Source: Actinophytocola xinjiangensis (GTDB taxonomy: Bacteria; Actinomycetota; Actinomycetes; Mycobacteriales; Pseudonocardiaceae). From it: DNA of 64,000 nucleotides. Location: NCBI RefSeq assembly GCF_001921215.1, contig NZ_MSIF01000012.1:186001-250000 (forward strand), read 5' to 3'. The translations under genes and the position numbers were made by a program. Positions 56,905 to 64,000 of this stretch are shown piece after piece; within the stretch, counting starts at the first letter, position 1, and each line of letters starts with the position of its first letter. The notes beneath the pieces are model-generated. The model did no database searches. It saw nothing but the letters and a program-made list of their open reading frames with translations, and was not told the DNA's origin.

Positions 56905-56932
56905 CGCGGGGTGCGGTTTCCCGCACCCCGCG
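56905..56932. terminator. Bidirectional terminator between cysG and the helicase gene
   Basis: CGCGGGGTGCGG and CCGCACCCCGCG form a perfect 12-bp stem with a TTTC loop, 18 bases past cysG and 11 past the convergent helicase gene. Confidence 0.85.
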
Positions 56933-56943
56933 CCGTCGGGTGG

Positions 56944-58821
56944 TCAGCGGTCGGTGCGGCGGGGGCGGGGACGGCCGGGGCGGTTGCCGAAGCGGCCGCG
57001 CTGGCCCGCCGGCCGGGACGGGCGGCGGACCGGCTCCGGGTCGACCACCGGGTCGCCCGAGGGGATCCGGGCGCCGGTGATGCGGACCAGGTCCGCGTCG
57101 CCGGGGGTGACCTTGGTGCGCTCGGGGGAGACGCCGGCCTGCTCGGTCATGCGGAAGACGGTGCGGCGTTCCTGGTGGGTCACCAGGGTGACGACGGTGC
57201 CCGTCTCGCCGGCCCGGGCGGTGCGGCCGGCGCGGTGCAGGTAGCCCTTGGCGTCGGCCGGCGGGTCCACGTGGACCACCAGGCTGATGCCGTCCACGTG
57301 AATGCCCCGGGCGGCCACGTCGGTCGCCACCAGCACGGGCAGCGAACCGTCGCGGAACTCGCCCAGGACGCGGTTGCGGGCGCCCTGGGGCTTGCCGCCG
57401 TGCAGCGCCCCGGCGCGCACCCCGACCGAACGCAGCTGCTTGGTCAGCCGGTCGACGTGGTGCTTGGTGCGCAGGAACAGGATCGTGCGGCCGTCACGCG
57501 CCGCCATCTCGGTCACCACCGCCTGCTTGTCCTCACGGGACACCAGCAGCAGGTGGTGGTCCATCGTGTCCACCGCCGCCGTCGCCGGGGAGACCGAGTG
57601 GGTCACCGGGTCGGTCAGGTAGCGGTTGACGAGCTGGCTGACGTCCTTGTCGAGCGTCGCCGAGAACAGCATGCGCTGGCCGTCGTCGGGCACCAGGTCC
57701 AGGATGGCGCGGACCTGGGGCAGGAACCCCATGTCGGCCATCTGGTCGGCCTCGTCCAGCGCGGTGAACCGCACGTCGTCGAGAATCAGGGTGCCCTGCC
57801 GCACGTGGTCGGACAGCCGGCCGGGGGTGGCGATCAGCAGGTCGACGCCCCGGCGCAGCTGGTCGACCTGGCGGGAGAACGACATCCCGCCGACGACCGT
57901 GCGGCACCACAGGTCAAGCGACCTGGCCAGCGGACGCAGCGCGTCCTCCACCTGCATCGCCAGCTCACGGGTCGGCACCAGGATCAGCCCGCGAGGCCGC
58001 TGCGGGCGGCTGTTGCCCCGGGCGAGCCGGGTCAGCAGCGCCAGCCCGAACGCCAGCGTCTTGCCCGACCCCGTCTGCGCGCGGCCCAGCACGTCCCGGC
58101 CGGCCAGCGCGTCGGGCAGGGTCGCCGACTGGATCGGGAACGGTGCGTCGATACCGGCGGCGGACAGCGCCTCCAGCAGCGGGGTCGGCAGACCCAGCTC
58201 GGCGAAGCCGACCGACTGGCGGCGGCGCTGCGGCGTGTCGACGATCTCGCCGTCCCAGGCGGGACCGTCCTGCTCACGCCGGGCGGTCGCGGGCGGACGG
58301 TCCTGGCCACGCTGGGGCCGCCGGCTGCCCTGCGCACGCTGGCCGTCCTCGCGGCGGTTGCCGCCGAACGAGCGGCCGTCCTTGCGGTCCTGACCGAACG
58401 AGCGCCGGTCACCGCCGGACGCCCGCCGGTCCCCGTCGAACGAACGGTCCTGGGAGCGCCGGTTGTCACCGAACGAGCGGCGGTCGTCGCCGGCCGGGCG
58501 GCGGTCGCCGTTGAACGAACGACGGTCACCGCCGTAGGAGCGGCCCTCACCGGAGGGACGCCGGTCGCCGTAGGAGCGGCGGTCGTCACCGGAGGGACGG
58601 CGGTCGCCGTGGGAGCGGCGCTGGTCGTCGCCGTGGGAACGGCGGGAGTCGGAGTACTGGCCGCGGTGGTTGCCGCGACCGGTGTTCTCGTCCTGCTGGC
58701 GCGGCTCGTCCGACCAGGTACGGCGGCGCGGGTTGTCGTGGTGGGACCGGTTGGCCCGCGCTGAGGTGTTCTTGCGCGGCTTGGTGCTGTGCGCGCTGGC
58801 GCGCACGGTGCTGTTCGGCAC
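56944..58821 (-). CDS. DEAD-box RNA helicase with repetitive Arg/Asp/Ser/Gly N-terminus
   Basis: The 625-residue helicase core (about 205-590) has AQTGSGKT, PTRELA, ATPGRL, DEAD at LDEADQM, SAT, FLRTKHHVDRLTKQL and HRAGRTARAG. Before it, about 25-200, lie roughly a dozen DRRS[FYH]G-type units such as DRRSYGDRRPSGEGRSYGGD, a low-complexity region able to bind RNA or condense. The C-terminus is Arg/Pro/Gly-rich. The GTG at 58821 follows GGAGAGGA; earlier in-frame ATGs are possible. It probably unwinds RNA in ribosome assembly or cold adaptation. Confidence 0.9.
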   Translation of the reverse strand: MPNSTVRASAHSTKPRKNTSARANRSHHDNPRRRTWSDEPRQQDENTGRGNHRGQYSDSRRSHGDDQRRSHGDRRPSGDDRRSYGDRRPSGEGRSYGGDRRSFNGDRRPAGDDRRSFGDNRRSQDRSFDGDRRASGGDRRSFGQDRKDGRSFGGNRREDGQRAQGSRRPQRGQDRPPATARREQDGPAWDGEIVDTPQRRRQSVGFAELGLPTPLLEALSAAGIDAPFPIQSATLPDALAGRDVLGRAQTGSGKTLAFGLALLTRLARGNSRPQRPRGLILVPTRELAMQVEDALRPLARSLDLWCRTVVGGMSFSRQVDQLRRGVDLLIATPGRLSDHVRQGTLILDDVRFTALDEADQMADMGFLPQVRAILDLVPDDGQRMLFSATLDKDVSQLVNRYLTDPVTHSVSPATAAVDTMDHHLLLVSREDKQAVVTEMAARDGRTILFLRTKHHVDRLTKQLRSVGVRAGALHGGKPQGARNRVLGEFRDGSLPVLVATDVAARGIHVDGISLVVHVDPPADAKGYLHRAGRTARAGETGTVVTLVTHQERRTVFRMTEQAGVSPERTKVTPGDADLVRITGARIPSGDPVVDPEPVRRPSRPAGQRGRFGNRPGRPRPRRTDR

Positions 58822-59047
58822 GGATTCCTCTCCGAGTGCGGCACGTCTCGGGAGGCCTCGGTCGAGGCTGCAATCTCGCGCGGACGAGCCCGGTGCCCAG
58901 GTGGCACCGTCAGTAGAAACGATCAGTGAATCATCAGGTCCATCGCCTGCCAGCCGACCTCGTCGCCGGGTGGGGTGCGGCACGGACCGCTCGCGATGCT
59001 CGATCAAGGCTACCTGATCGGTCGCGGCGGCCCGTGCCCGGTGGCGC

Positions 59048-60061
59048 TCAGTCGAGGCCGGCGGCGGCCAGCAACCGGCCCGTGACGTGGTCGGCGTCCA
59101 GCAGATCCTCCGGCAGACCCCGCGAACGGAACCAGCCCATGACGTTCGCCACGTCGCGGGCCAGGAACTCCGACCCGCGCGGGTTGGCGACCACGTCGAC
59201 GATCTGCGGCAGGTCGATCAGCACGATCTGCCCGTCGTGCACCAACAGGTTGTACGCCGACAGGTCACCGTGGGTCATCCCCTCGCTGGCCAGGATCTCC
59301 AGCGCCGCCAGCAGCTGGTGCCACAGCTCCGTGAGCTCCTCGGGCCCCGGCCGGGTCTCGGCCAGGCGGGGAGCGGCGGTGCCGTCGGCGTCGCCGATGA
59401 ACTCCAGCAGCAGCTCGGTGCCGCTGCGCTGCACGGGGTAGGGCACCGGCACGCCGATCGACCACAGTCGCGACAGCGCCGCGAACTCGGCGACCGTCCA
59501 CTGCTCGGCGATCAGGTTCCGGCCGAAGGAGGTGCGGTTCTCGATGGCCCGCATCTCCCGGCTGCGGCGCATCCGCCGGCCCTCGAGGTAACCGGCGTCC
59601 CGGTGGAACATCCGGTGCTCGTTGCTGCGGTAGCGCTTGGCGGCCATCACGGCGGCCCGGTCGGTGTCGGGCACCGCCCGGCGGATCAGGTGGACATCGG
59701 CCTCCTTGCCGGTCTTGAGCACACCCAGTTCGGTGTCGGCCGCGGCCAGTTCGGTCACGACCCAGTCGGGCCGGGGGTGCGGTCCCTGCTCGCCGTCGCC
59801 CCAGGTGCTCCAGCGATCGGCACCGGGGGGCAGCGGCGGGCCGGCGAACGCGCTCTCCCGCACGGCGGCGAGCCGGGCGCGTTCCTGTTCGGTGAGCCGG
59901 CCGGAGCGGCGGGACTGCGGGTCGAAGACGTCCTCGGCCTCGTGGGACCGGGCGATCTCCGACTTCTTCGGTCGCCGCGCCCGGCGGCGACCGAAGGAGT
60001 GGTCCTCGTCGAGCGAGTCGAACGAATCGGAGTACGAATCGGAAAAGTCGTGCGAACGCAC
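59048..60061 (-). CDS. RIO1-family serine/threonine protein kinase
   Basis: The 337-residue atypical kinase has an acidic/Ser-rich N-terminus (SDSYSDSFDSLDED), the nucleotide region LGVLKTGKEADVHLIRRAV, catalytic MTHGDLSAYNLLVHDGQI and metal-binding IVLIDLPQIVDVV. RIO kinases help ribosome maturation in archaea and eukaryotes; the bacterial role is unclear. GTG at 60061 follows GAGGAGAA by eight bases. A DEAD-box helicase gene lies downstream on the same strand. Confidence 0.9.
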   Translation of the reverse strand: MRSHDFSDSYSDSFDSLDEDHSFGRRRARRPKKSEIARSHEAEDVFDPQSRRSGRLTEQERARLAAVRESAFAGPPLPPGADRWSTWGDGEQGPHPRPDWVVTELAAADTELGVLKTGKEADVHLIRRAVPDTDRAAVMAAKRYRSNEHRMFHRDAGYLEGRRMRRSREMRAIENRTSFGRNLIAEQWTVAEFAALSRLWSIGVPVPYPVQRSGTELLLEFIGDADGTAAPRLAETRPGPEELTELWHQLLAALEILASEGMTHGDLSAYNLLVHDGQIVLIDLPQIVDVVANPRGSEFLARDVANVMGWFRSRGLPEDLLDADHVTGRLLAAAGLD

Positions 60062-60130
60062 TGGTGGGTTCTCCTCAGGAAAGCGAGTTGAGCGCCCCAC
60101 CGGCGCGTGGCGAACGAGACCAGGCGACTC

Positions 60131-60184
60131 TCAGCGGGGCGGGCGGACGAGGGCGAGCCCCGTCCAGGCGACCGTCTTCATCAC
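60131..60184 (-). CDS. Candidate leader peptide upstream of the RIO kinase gene
   Basis: A 17-codon frame, MMKTVAWTGLALVRPPR, begins at the GTG at 60184, seven bases after AGGGAGG (ATG 60181 is next). It ends 70 bases before the kinase start. The strong ribosome site and the position suggest a leader or small protein. I know no function for it, and chance cannot be excluded. Confidence 0.4.
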   Translation of the reverse strand: MMKTVAWTGLALVRPPR

Positions 60185-60283
60185 TGGGGCACCTCCCTGA
60201 CGTGTCCGCCGGCCAACCACCGGCGCGCGGATCTGTTGTACGCAGGTTGCCCGAGGACAGTCCCCGGCGCAACCGAATTAACG

Positions 60284-60634
60284 TCAGTGCGGCGAACCGA
60301 CGCAGAACTCGTTGCCCTCCGGGTCGGTGAGCACGGTCCACTCCAGCCCCGGCACCGCGTGGTCGGCGCCCCGGGAGGCGCCCAGCCCGACCAGCCGGGC
60401 GACCTCGCCCTCCCGGTCGTCGGTGGCCAGGTCGAGGTGGACGCGGTTCTTGACGGTCTTGGACTCGGCCACCCGCTGCAGGGCCACCATCGGCCGGCCG
60501 TCACCGCCACCCAGCTGGATGTACTCGCCCTCGGCGTCGAAGGCGACCTCCAGGCCCAGTGCCCTGGTCCAGAAGCCGGCGAGGGTGCGTGGATCGGCGC
60601 AGTCGATGGTGACTCCGCCCAGGTTGAGGTTCAT
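60284..60634 (-). CDS. VOC-family (glyoxalase/bleomycin-resistance-like) protein
   Basis: The 116-residue protein has the paired beta-alpha-beta-beta-beta fold of VOC proteins: GGVTIDCADPRTLAGFWTRA at the start, KNRVHLDLATDDREGEVARL in the middle and VLTDPEGNEFCVGSPH at the end, with likely metal ligands His and Glu in the last two. Substrate is unknown. The ATG lies seven bases after TACCGT on the minus strand. It is divergent from mtnA. Confidence 0.9.
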   Translation of the reverse strand: MNLNLGGVTIDCADPRTLAGFWTRALGLEVAFDAEGEYIQLGGGDGRPMVALQRVAESKTVKNRVHLDLATDDREGEVARLVGLGASRGADHAVPGLEWTVLTDPEGNEFCVGSPH

Positions 60635-60641
60635 GGAGGCG

Positions 60642-60667
60642 ACGGTAGGACCGAACACCGACAGAAT
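60642..60667. promoter_or_regulatory. Divergent leaderless -10 boxes of the VOC gene and mtnA
   Basis: TACCGT on the minus strand (60642-60647) is seven bases from the VOC ATG. CAGAAT on the plus strand (60662-60667) is six bases from the mtnA ATG at 60674. Confidence 0.45.
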
Positions 60668-60673
60668 GGAGGC

Positions 60674-61657
60674 ATGCGCTCCCTCGACTGGCGGGACGGC
60701 CACATCGTCGCGATCGACCAGACCCGGCTGCCCGGCGGTCTGGTGGAGATCGTCATCGGCTCGGTGGAGGAGCTGGTCATCGCCATCCAGCGGCTGGCCA
60801 TCCGGGGCGCGCCGGCCCTGGGGGCGGCCGGCGCGCTCGGGGCGGCGCTGGCCGTGCGGGCCGACCCGGCCCGACGTGACCAGGATCTCGCCGCGCTGCG
60901 CTCGGCCAGGCCGACCGCCGTGAACCTGGCCTGGGGTGTGGACCGGGCGCTGGCCCGCGTGGACGACGGCCCGGACGCGGTGCTCGCCGAGGCGCTGACC
61001 GTGCTGGCCGAGGACGTCGACCGCAACCGGGCGCTGGGCCGTCGGGGCGCCGACTGGCTCGGGGAGCAGGTCGACGGCCCGGTCTCGGTGCAGACCCACT
61101 GCAACGCCGGCAGCCTGGCGTGCGTCGAGTGGGGGACCGCGCTGGGGGTGGTGCGGTCGCTGCACGACCGTGGCCGGCTACGCCACGTGTACGTCGACGA
61201 GACCCGGCCGCTGCTGCAGGGCGTGCGGCTGACCGCCTGGGAGCTGGCCCACCTCGGCGTCCAGCACACCGTCGTCGCCGACTCGGCCGGCCCGTCGGTG
61301 CTGGCCAGGGGGCTGGCCGACGCGGTGGTCGTCGGGGCGGACCGGATCGTGGCCAACGGCGACGTGGTCAACAAGATCGGCACGTACCCGCTGGCGCTGG
61401 CCGCGGCGCGGGCCGGGGTGCCGTTCCTGGTGGCCGCGCCGGAGTCGACGATCGACGCCGCCATCCCGTCGGGCGACCTGGTGGAGATCGAGGTGCGGGA
61501 CGGGTCGGAGCTGCTGAACTTCTGCGGCACCCGGACCGCGCCCAGCGGCACCCAGGCGCTGAACCTCGCCTTCGACGTGACGCCGGCGGACCTGGTGTCG
61601 GCGATCGTCACCGAGGACCGGTTGATCAGGCCGGCACGGGGTGAGCGCCCCGCGTAA
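60674..61657 (+). CDS. mtnA: S-methyl-5-thioribose-1-phosphate isomerase
   Basis: MtnA converts methylthioribose-1-phosphate to the ribulose form in methionine salvage. The 327-residue eIF2B-fold protein has RLAIRGAPALGAAGALG, the catalytic cysteine in VQTHCNAGSLAC (Cys143), the aspartate in VVVGADRIVANGDVVNKIGT (Asp223) and YVDETRPLLQGVRLTAWEL. GGAGG lies one base before the ATG, too close to work well, so a leaderless message from the CAGAAT box is more likely. No other mtn gene is in the window. Confidence 0.93.
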   Translation: MRSLDWRDGHIVAIDQTRLPGGLVEIVIGSVEELVIAIQRLAIRGAPALGAAGALGAALAVRADPARRDQDLAALRSARPTAVNLAWGVDRALARVDDGPDAVLAEALTVLAEDVDRNRALGRRGADWLGEQVDGPVSVQTHCNAGSLACVEWGTALGVVRSLHDRGRLRHVYVDETRPLLQGVRLTAWELAHLGVQHTVVADSAGPSVLARGLADAVVVGADRIVANGDVVNKIGTYPLALAAARAGVPFLVAAPESTIDAAIPSGDLVEIEVRDGSELLNFCGTRTAPSGTQALNLAFDVTPADLVSAIVTEDRLIRPARGERPA

Positions 61658-61723
61658 CCGGGTGGAGCCGCTCGGACGCCGTTCACTACGCTTCCGGCAG
61701 TTTCGCCGACAAGGAGTACTGCC

Positions 61724-63472
61724 GTGATCACCAGGATGTCGTCGCTGTTCCTGCGCACTCTGCGTGACGATCCGGCGGACGCCGAGGTGCCGAGCCACAA
61801 GCTGCTGGTGCGCGCCGGGTACGTCCGCCGCGTCGCGCCGGGCGGCTACTCCTGGTTGCCGTTGGGGCTGCGGGTGCTGCGCAGGATCGAGCAGATCGTG
61901 CGCGAGGAGATGGACGCCATGGGCGGCCAGGAGATCCAGTTCCCCGCGCTGCTGCCTCGCGAGCCCTACGAGGCCACCAACCGCTGGACCGAGTACGGCG
62001 AGAGCCTGTTCCGGCTCAAGGACCGCCGGGGCGCGGACTACCTGCTCGGCCCGACGCACGAGGAGCTGTTCACGCTCACGGTGAAGGGCGAGTACAACTC
62101 CTACCGGGACTTCCCGGTGGTGCTCTACCAGGTGCAGACCAAGTACCGCGACGAGGCGCGGCCGCGCGCGGGCATCCTGCGCGGGCGCGAGTTCCTGATG
62201 AAGGACTCCTACTCGTTCGACCTGTCCGACGAGGGGCTCGCCGAGTCCTACCAGCGCCACCGCGACACCTATATCCGGATCTTCGACCGCCTCGGCCTGT
62301 CGTACGTGATCGTCTCGGCGATGTCCGGGGCGATGGGCGGCTCGGCGTCCGAGGAGTTCCTGGCCGACGCGCCGACCGGTGAGGACACCTTCGTCCGCAG
62401 CACCGAGTCCGACTACGCGGCCAACGTCGAGGCCGTGGTGACACCCGCGCCGCCGGCCCGGCCGGTCGAGGACCAGCCCGCCGCGCAGGTCCACCACACG
62501 CCGGACACGCCGACCATCGAGACCCTGGTGAACTTCCTGAACGCCGCGGGGCTGGACCGGACGTTCACCGCCGCCGACACGCTGAAGAACGTGCTGGTGA
62601 AGGTGCGGGCGCCCGGGTCGGACAAGGCGGAGCTGCTGGCGGTGGCCGTGCCGGGCGACCGCGAGGTCGACGCCAAGCGTCTCGAGGCGGCGGTGTACCC
62701 GGCCGAGGTCGCGCTGCTGGAGGAGGCCGACTTCACCGCCAACCCGTTCCTGGTGAAGGGCTACATCGGGCCGAAGGCGTTGCAGGACAACGGGGTTCGC
62801 TACCTGGTCGACCCGCGCGTCGTCACCGGGACGGCGTGGGTCACCGGCGCGGACAAGGTCGACCACCACGTGGTGGACCTGGTGTGTGGGCGCGACTTCA
62901 CCCCCGACGGCACGATCGACGTTGCCGACGTGCGCGAGGGCGACCCGTCGCCCGACGGCCACGGCACGCTGGTGGCCGCGCGCGGTATCGAGATCGGGCA
63001 CATCTTCCAGCTGGGCCGCAAGTTCGCCGACGCGTTCGGTCTGGACGCGCTGGGCGTGGACGGCAAGCCGATCCGGATCACCATGGGCTCCTACGGCATC
63101 GGCGTGTCCCGGCTGGTGGCCGCGATCGCCGAGCAGTCCCACGACGAGCACGGCCTGGTGTGGCCGCGCGCGGTGGCGCCGGCGGACGTGCACCTGGTGA
63201 TCGCCGGCAAGGACGAGTCGATCCGCGAGGGCGCCGAGCGGCTCGCCGGGCAGTTGGACGCGGCCGGGCTGTCGGTGATGCTGGACGACCGCACCGCCAC
63301 CCCCGGCGTGAAGTTCGCCGACGCCGAGCTGATCGGCGTGCCGACGATCGTCGTGGTCGGCCGGGGGCTGGCCAAGGGCGTGGTGGAGGTCAAGGACCGG
63401 GCGAGCGGGGAGCGGGTCGAGGTCGCGGTGGACGAGGCCGTCGCGCACCTGACCGGTCTGGTGCGCGGCTAG
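61724..63472 (+). CDS. proS: Prolyl-tRNA synthetase (bacterial type)
   Basis: ProS charges tRNA-Pro. The 582-residue class II synthetase has motif 1-like [20 protein letters not shown], motif 2 [20 protein letters not shown], motif 3 [18 protein letters not shown], an inserted YbaK-like editing domain (about 245-395) and a C-terminal anticodon domain. GTG 61724 follows AAGGAG by six bases; ATG 61736 is an alternative. TACGCT at about 61687 is a likely -10 box. Confidence 0.96.
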   Translation: MITRMSSLFLRTLRDDPADAEVPSHKLLVRAGYVRRVAPGGYSWLPLGLRVLRRIEQIVREEMDAMGGQEIQFPALLPREPYEATNRWTEYGESLFRLKDRRGADYLLGPTHEELFTLTVKGEYNSYRDFPVVLYQVQTKYRDEARPRAGILRGREFLMKDSYSFDLSDEGLAESYQRHRDTYIRIFDRLGLSYVIVSAMSGAMGGSASEEFLADAPTGEDTFVRSTESDYAANVEAVVTPAPPARPVEDQPAAQVHHTPDTPTIETLVNFLNAAGLDRTFTAADTLKNVLVKVRAPGSDKAELLAVAVPGDREVDAKRLEAAVYPAEVALLEEADFTANPFLVKGYIGPKALQDNGVRYLVDPRVVTGTAWVTGADKVDHHVVDLVCGRDFTPDGTIDVADVREGDPSPDGHGTLVAARGIEIGHIFQLGRKFADAFGLDALGVDGKPIRITMGSYGIGVSRLVAAIAEQSHDEHGLVWPRAVAPADVHLVIAGKDESIREGAERLAGQLDAAGLSVMLDDRTATPGVKFADAELIGVPTIVVVGRGLAKGVVEVKDRASGERVEVAVDEAVAHLTGLVRG

Positions 63473-64000
63473 CCGGGCTGCGCCAGGCGCCGCGCGGCGT
63501 GCCGGAGTGCGGCCCTGGGGTCCCCGGGGGCGTCGGCGTGTGTCATGCGGGCCATCTGCGGGACGGCGTACCACCAGCCGGCGAGCGCCAGGACGAGGAA
63601 CGCGAGGTCGGCGGGCGGCAGGGTGTCACTGATCAGGCCGGCGCGCTGGGCGCGGGCGAACGTGTCGACCTTGGCCTGGTAGTACCGGGTTCTGGTCGTC
63701 TCGTCCGGCACGCGCGGCAGGCCGGCGAGGCCTTCCCAGAGCAGTAGCCGGGTCAGTTCGGGGTGCGCGGCGTGGTAGTCGTGGACCGCGCCCGCGTAGT
63801 CGGCCACGGCGTCCGGCCCGTCGAGGTGGTCGAGGGGGACCGCCGCCGCGACCTTGTTGAGCTCGTCGGCCAGGACCGTGGCGAACAGGCTGTTCTTGTC
63901 GCCGAAGTAGTTGTAGAGCCGTTCCTTGTTGACCCCGGCCCGGCGCGCGACGCGTTCCATCGTCGTGCCGCCGGGGCCGTGGGCGGCGAACTCGGCGACG
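63469..64000 (-). CDS. TetR-family regulator, 5' end beyond the window
   Basis: The visible frame runs to the window edge as [20 protein letters not shown], then [20 protein letters not shown], the recognition part of a TetR helix-turn-helix. The first helix is therefore cut off, and the internal ATG at 63960 is not the true start. The C-terminal ligand domain is intact to the stop, which overlaps the proS stop by four bases. Confidence 0.88.
   Translation of the reverse strand, partial: VAEFAAHGPGGTTMERVARRAGVNKERLYNYFGDKNSLFATVLADELNKVAAAVPLDHLDGPDAVADYAGAVHDYHAAHPELTRLLLWEGLAGLPRVPDETTRTRYYQAKVDTFARAQRAGLISDTLPPADLAFLVLALAGWWYAVPQMARMTHADAPGDPRAALRHAARRLAQPG

Noticed and set aside
61178-63574. 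798-codon open frame on the minus strand
   Set aside because: It is antisense to mtnA and proS, and the product has no recognisable motif.

Overview
The window is chromosomal DNA from a high-GC, mycothiol-using, sporulation-type actinomycete. Supporting evidence is a mycothione reductase gene, a WhiG-type sigma factor, tandem DUF397 genes beside an XRE/DUF5753 regulator, DUF2469 and DUF2631 proteins, frequent GTG/TTG starts, and many start codons sitting 6-8 nt behind a TANNNT-like -10 box (apparent leaderless transcripts). Gene order resembles both the Streptomyces rplS-sip-dprA-whiG-rpsB-tsf-pyrH-frr-cdsA segment and the Mycobacterium dxr-rip1-ispG-GNAT-PBP-map segment. A member of the Pseudonocardiales is my best guess; genus cannot be fixed from the sequence alone.

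Layout. 1-5.2 kb: ribosome and tRNA genes (rpsP end, KH protein, rimM, trmD, rplS), two tandem type I signal peptidases, rnhB and a DUF2469 gene. 5.3-10.9 kb: yraN, yifB, dprA, a XerC-like recombinase and whiG, tightly packed. 11-17.3 kb: secreted M23 peptidase, rpsB-tsf, pyrH-frr-cdsA, a methyltransferase. 17.3-26 kb, accessory and regulatory: a secreted GDENG-repeat protein, a PadR regulator with a palindromic promoter, a cold-shock protein, rlmN, an HtrA-like lipoprotein, TetR, a sugar isomerase/oxidoreductase pair behind two perfect palindromes, an MFS exporter and DUF2631. 26.1-35.2 kb: dxr, site-2 protease, ispG, GNAT, a penicillin-binding lipoprotein, then an inserted DUF397 x3/XRE/small-protein locus, then map. 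35.2-36.8 kb: hydrolase followed by about 880 bp without a gene, holding a degenerate 55-bp tandem repeat and a C-rich tract.

36.8-45.8 kb: cobQ, mycothione reductase, PEBP-family protein, M48 protease, a divergent TetR/peroxiredoxin-like/YHS redox locus with twin operators, secreted trypsin, ElaA-type GNAT, bioF. 45.9-52.6 kb: a translationally coupled branched-chain-type ABC transporter operon with an embedded acyl-CoA synthetase. 52.7-56.9 kb: cobL, second secreted trypsin, thioredoxin-like protein, fused siroheme/cobalamin gene cysG. 56.9-64 kb: DEAD-box helicase with a repetitive N-terminus, RIO kinase with a candidate leader peptide, VOC protein, mtnA, proS and a TetR gene cut by the window end.

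Functional themes are: translation and membrane/secretion housekeeping; isoprenoid precursor synthesis (dxr, ispG) beside regulated intramembrane proteolysis; thiol/redox handling (mtr, two thioredoxin-fold proteins, YHS protein); dispersed tetrapyrrole/cobalamin genes (cobQ, cobL, cysG); and uptake plus CoA activation of an unknown organic acid. I see no CRISPR array, insertion sequence, prophage or tRNA gene.
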